This document shows positions 6,117 to 8,283 of a stretch of DNA of 8,283 nucleotides, in pieces. Position 1 is the first letter of the stretch, and the number at the start of each line of letters is the position of its first letter. Under the pieces are notes generated by a model that searched no databases, was not told where the DNA came from, and saw nothing but the letters and a program-made list of their open reading frames with translations. This DNA comes from Oscillospiraceae bacterium (GTDB lineage Bacteria > Bacillota > Clostridia > Oscillospirales > Acutalibacteraceae). Both the position numbers and the translations under genes were made by a program. Location: contig CADBUK010000051.1 in assembly GCA_902797915.1 (NCBI GenBank), positions 1-8,283 on the forward strand, written 5' to 3'.

Positions 6117-6145
6117 TTGCAATCAGTTGATTTTTAGTGTATAAT
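6117..6145 (+). promoter_or_regulatory. Sigma-A promoter of glgP
   Basis: TTGCAA (6117-6122) and a perfect TATAAT (6140-6145) are separated by 17 bases. Transcription would begin near 6152, giving a leader of about 50 bases that ends in GGAGGA (6190-6195), 7 bases before the ATG. The 113-base gap between the flippase and glgP is very AT-rich. I see no GC-rich terminator hairpin for the upstream gene and no small gene in it. Confidence 0.7.
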
Positions 6146-6202
6146 AAACAAAACATTTAAATAATAACTGTTTCAATAAATATTTTTTTGGAGGATTTGT
6201 CT

Positions 6203-8283
6203 ATGAATTCAAACATTTCTGTTGCTCAGGCAAAGAAAATGATAGACGATAAATTAAGCCACTTTTTCGGCGTTTCGCCCGAAACCGCGTCCGTTGAGCA
6301 GCTTTACAAGGCTGTTGCAATGATTGTGCGCGACGAGCTTCAGCAGCAAAACAGCGATTTCCGCCACGCTGCCGCAGGTCAGGATTCTAAGGAGATTTAT
6401 TATCTCTGTATGGAATTCCTGATGGGACGCTCACTTAAAAACAATATTTACAATCTCGGCTTAACAGACGTTTTTGAAAAGGCGCTCAAGTCTTACGACA
6501 TTACGCTTGATAAGCTTTATGAGGAAGAGCCTGACGCGGGTCTCGGCAACGGCGGTCTCGGCAGACTTGCCGCCTGCTATCTTGACGGACTTGCAACCAA
6601 CGGTTTTCGCTCAATGGGTTATTCAATCCGTTACGAAGCGGGTATCTTTAAGCAGAAGCTGATTGACGGCTGGCAGACCGAGCTCCCTGATTTCTGGCTT
6701 CCCGGCGGCGACGTTTGGCTTGTTCCGCGTGAGGAACGTGCCGTAGAGGTAAAGTTTGAAGGCTGGGTTGACGATAGCTGGGACGGCGATTACCACCACG
6801 TTGAGCTTCGTGACTGCAACACCGTAACCGCAATTCCTTACGATATGTACGTTTCGGGTAAGGGCAACGGCGTTTCAAGGCTTCGCCTCTGGGCTTCCAA
6901 GAAGCCCGAGCTTGATATGAACCTGTTCAATCAGGGCTCTTACATCAAGGCTATGGAGCAGTCCGCTATGGCAGAGGCTATTTCAAAAGTCCTTTACCCT
7001 GCGGATAATTTCCCCGAGGGTAAGTCCCTGCGTCTGCGTCAGCAGTATTTCCTTGTTTCCGCTTCTATTCAGGATATTATCGGCCGCCATTTAACCAAGT
7101 ACGGCACACTTGATAACCTTCCCGAAAAGGTTGCAATTCACATTAACGACACTCATCCCACAATGGCAATTCCCGAGCTTATGAGAATTATGCTTGACGA
7201 ATGCGGTTATGAATGGGACGACGCGTGGGATTTGGTAACACGTACTGTTGCTTACACCAACCATACCGTTATGAAGGAAGCGCTTGAGTGCTGGAGCGAG
7301 GAGCTTTACAGCCGTCTGCTGCCCAGAATCTATCAGATTACCAAGGAGATTGACAACCGCTTCCGCGCTTATGTATGGGGCGCAACTCAGGATGCTGATA
7401 AGGTTGAGAGAATGGCAATCATTTCTTCAGGCGTTGTTCGTATGGCAAACCTCTGCGTTGCAGGCTCTCACTCCGTAAACGGCGTTTCCGCACTTCATTC
7501 CGAAATTCTTAAGGATACGGTTTTCAACGATTTCTATACCATTAATCCCGAAAAGTTCAAGAACGTTACAAACGGTATTGCTTTCCGCCGCTGGATTTGC
7601 CAGGCTAATGAGGAGCTTACCGCTTACATTACCTCCCTTATCGGCGACGGCTTTATTACCAAAAGCGACGAGCTTGTTAAGCTCCGTGATTTTATGGACG
7701 ATACCGCCGTGCTTGATAAGCTTATGGAGATTAAGCACGACAATAAGGTTCGCCTTGCCGAGCTTATTAAAAAGAGAAACGGCGTTGAAATCAATCCCGA
7801 TTCAATCTTTGACGTTCAGGCAAAGCGCCTTCACGAATATAAGCGCCAGAGTCTTAATATTCTCAATATTATTGCCGAGTATCAGATGCTCAAGGCAAAT
7901 CCCGATATGGATTTCTATCCGAGAACCTATATCTTTGCTTCAAAGGCTGCACCCGGCTACTATATGGCAAAGAAAACCATTGAGCTTATTGACGCACTTT
8001 CAAAGGTAATCAATAATGACGCAAGCATTCAGGGCAAGATTAAGGTTGTTTTCCTTGAGGAATACAACGTTTCACTTGCAGAGGTGCTTATGCCCGCAGC
8101 CGATATTTCAGAGCAGATTTCACTTGCAGGCACGGAGGCTTCCGGTACGGGTAATATGAAGCTTATGCTTAACGGCGCTGTAACCCTCGGTACGCTTGAC
8201 GGCGCAAACGTTGAAATTGCAGAGGCTGTAGGCGAGGAGAATATCTTTATCTTCGGTATGAAAACTCCCGAGGTTACTCAAAT
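6203..8283 (+). CDS. glgP: Glycogen/alpha-glucan phosphorylase (3' truncated by window end)
   Basis: It cleaves alpha-1,4-glucans with phosphate to release glucose 1-phosphate, using pyridoxal phosphate (PLP), in the cytoplasm. The frame is open from the ATG to the window edge; 693 residues are visible, and the family usually has about 750-820. Clear marks are EEPDAGLGNGGLGRLAACYLD (108-128), INDTHPTMAIPELMRIML (314-331), AYTNHT with the substrate-site His354 (350-355), VTNGIAFRRWI (455-465), the phosphate-site stretch KRLHEYKRQ (541-549), and ASGTGNMKLMLNGAVTLGTLDGANVEI, in which Lys653 is the PLP-binding lysine. The N-terminus is short and lacks the phospho-serine and AMP control segments of animal enzymes, as in other bacteria. 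A good promoter and a GGAGGA site suggest strong independent expression. No other glycogen gene is in the window, and the C-terminal end is not seen. Confidence 0.96.
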   Translation, partial: MNSNISVAQAKKMIDDKLSHFFGVSPETASVEQLYKAVAMIVRDELQQQNSDFRHAAAGQDSKEIYYLCMEFLMGRSLKNNIYNLGLTDVFEKALKSYDITLDKLYEEEPDAGLGNGGLGRLAACYLDGLATNGFRSMGYSIRYEAGIFKQKLIDGWQTELPDFWLPGGDVWLVPREERAVEVKFEGWVDDSWDGDYHHVELRDCNTVTAIPYDMYVSGKGNGVSRLRLWASKKPELDMNLFNQGSYIKAMEQSAMAEAISKVLYPADNFPEGKSLRLRQQYFLVSASIQDIIGRHLTKYGTLDNLPEKVAIHINDTHPTMAIPELMRIMLDECGYEWDDAWDLVTRTVAYTNHTVMKEALECWSEELYSRLLPRIYQITKEIDNRFRAYVWGATQDADKVERMAIISSGVVRMANLCVAGSHSVNGVSALHSEILKDTVFNDFYTINPEKFKNVTNGIAFRRWICQANEELTAYITSLIGDGFITKSDELVKLRDFMDDTAVLDKLMEIKHDNKVRLAELIKKRNGVEINPDSIFDVQAKRLHEYKRQSLNILNIIAEYQMLKANPDMDFYPRTYIFASKAAPGYYMAKKTIELIDALSKVINNDASIQGKIKVVFLEEYNVSLAEVLMPAADISEQISLAGTEASGTGNMKLMLNGAVTLGTLDGANVEIAEAVGEENIFIFGMKTPEVTQ

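Noticed and set aside
7578..8009. Plus-strand frame of 143 codons inside glgP
   Set aside because: It is an alternative frame within the phosphorylase coding region, whose motifs are continuous across it.

Overview
The window looks like chromosomal DNA from an endospore-forming, gut- or rumen-type member of the Clostridia (Ruminococcaceae/Oscillospiraceae-like). This rests on four things: a dockerin-bearing secreted protein with a Cys/His ribbon typical of that group, a YpeB spore-germination protein, a short ProB without a PUA domain, and moderate-GC genes separated by AT-rich intergenic DNA with strong GGAGG-type ribosome binding sites. The lineage is an inference from gene content; there is no rRNA or tRNA gene to test it.

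Layout from left to right. Positions 2-619 (+) hold the C-terminal part of a secreted protein: an Ig-like end, a CxxCG ribbon and two dockerin calcium loops. Its stop codon lies inside a hairpin that reads as a terminator on both strands. Positions 640-697 form a short spacer with tandem heptamers. Two minus-strand genes follow, reading leftward: ypeB (2400 to 1081, GTG start) and a small lipoprotein (1000 to 698) made mostly of 11-residue Ala-rich repeats. No terminator is visible between them, so they probably form one transcript. A sigma-G-like promoter lies just upstream of ypeB, which would place both in the forespore.

A divergent AT-rich region (2401-2542) separates ypeB from the proline operon proB-proA (2543-4562, +). 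The two genes overlap by 8 bases and encode glutamate 5-kinase and gamma-glutamyl phosphate reductase, the first two steps from glutamate to proline. An 86-base gap with possible RNA structure leads to an orphan Wzx/MATE-like polysaccharide flippase (4650-6089, +). After an AT-rich gap with a good sigma-A promoter, the window ends inside glgP, a glycogen phosphorylase (6203 to beyond 8283, +) that already includes its PLP lysine.

Most of the window is ordinary housekeeping sequence. The parts that deserve a second look are the ypeB-lipoprotein pair (ypeB without sleB beside it, partnered with an LEA-like 11-mer repeat lipoprotein), the variant dockerin module, and the structured leader of the flippase gene. 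I found no CRISPR array, insertion sequence, phage gene, tRNA or rRNA, and no convincing multi-gene novel system.
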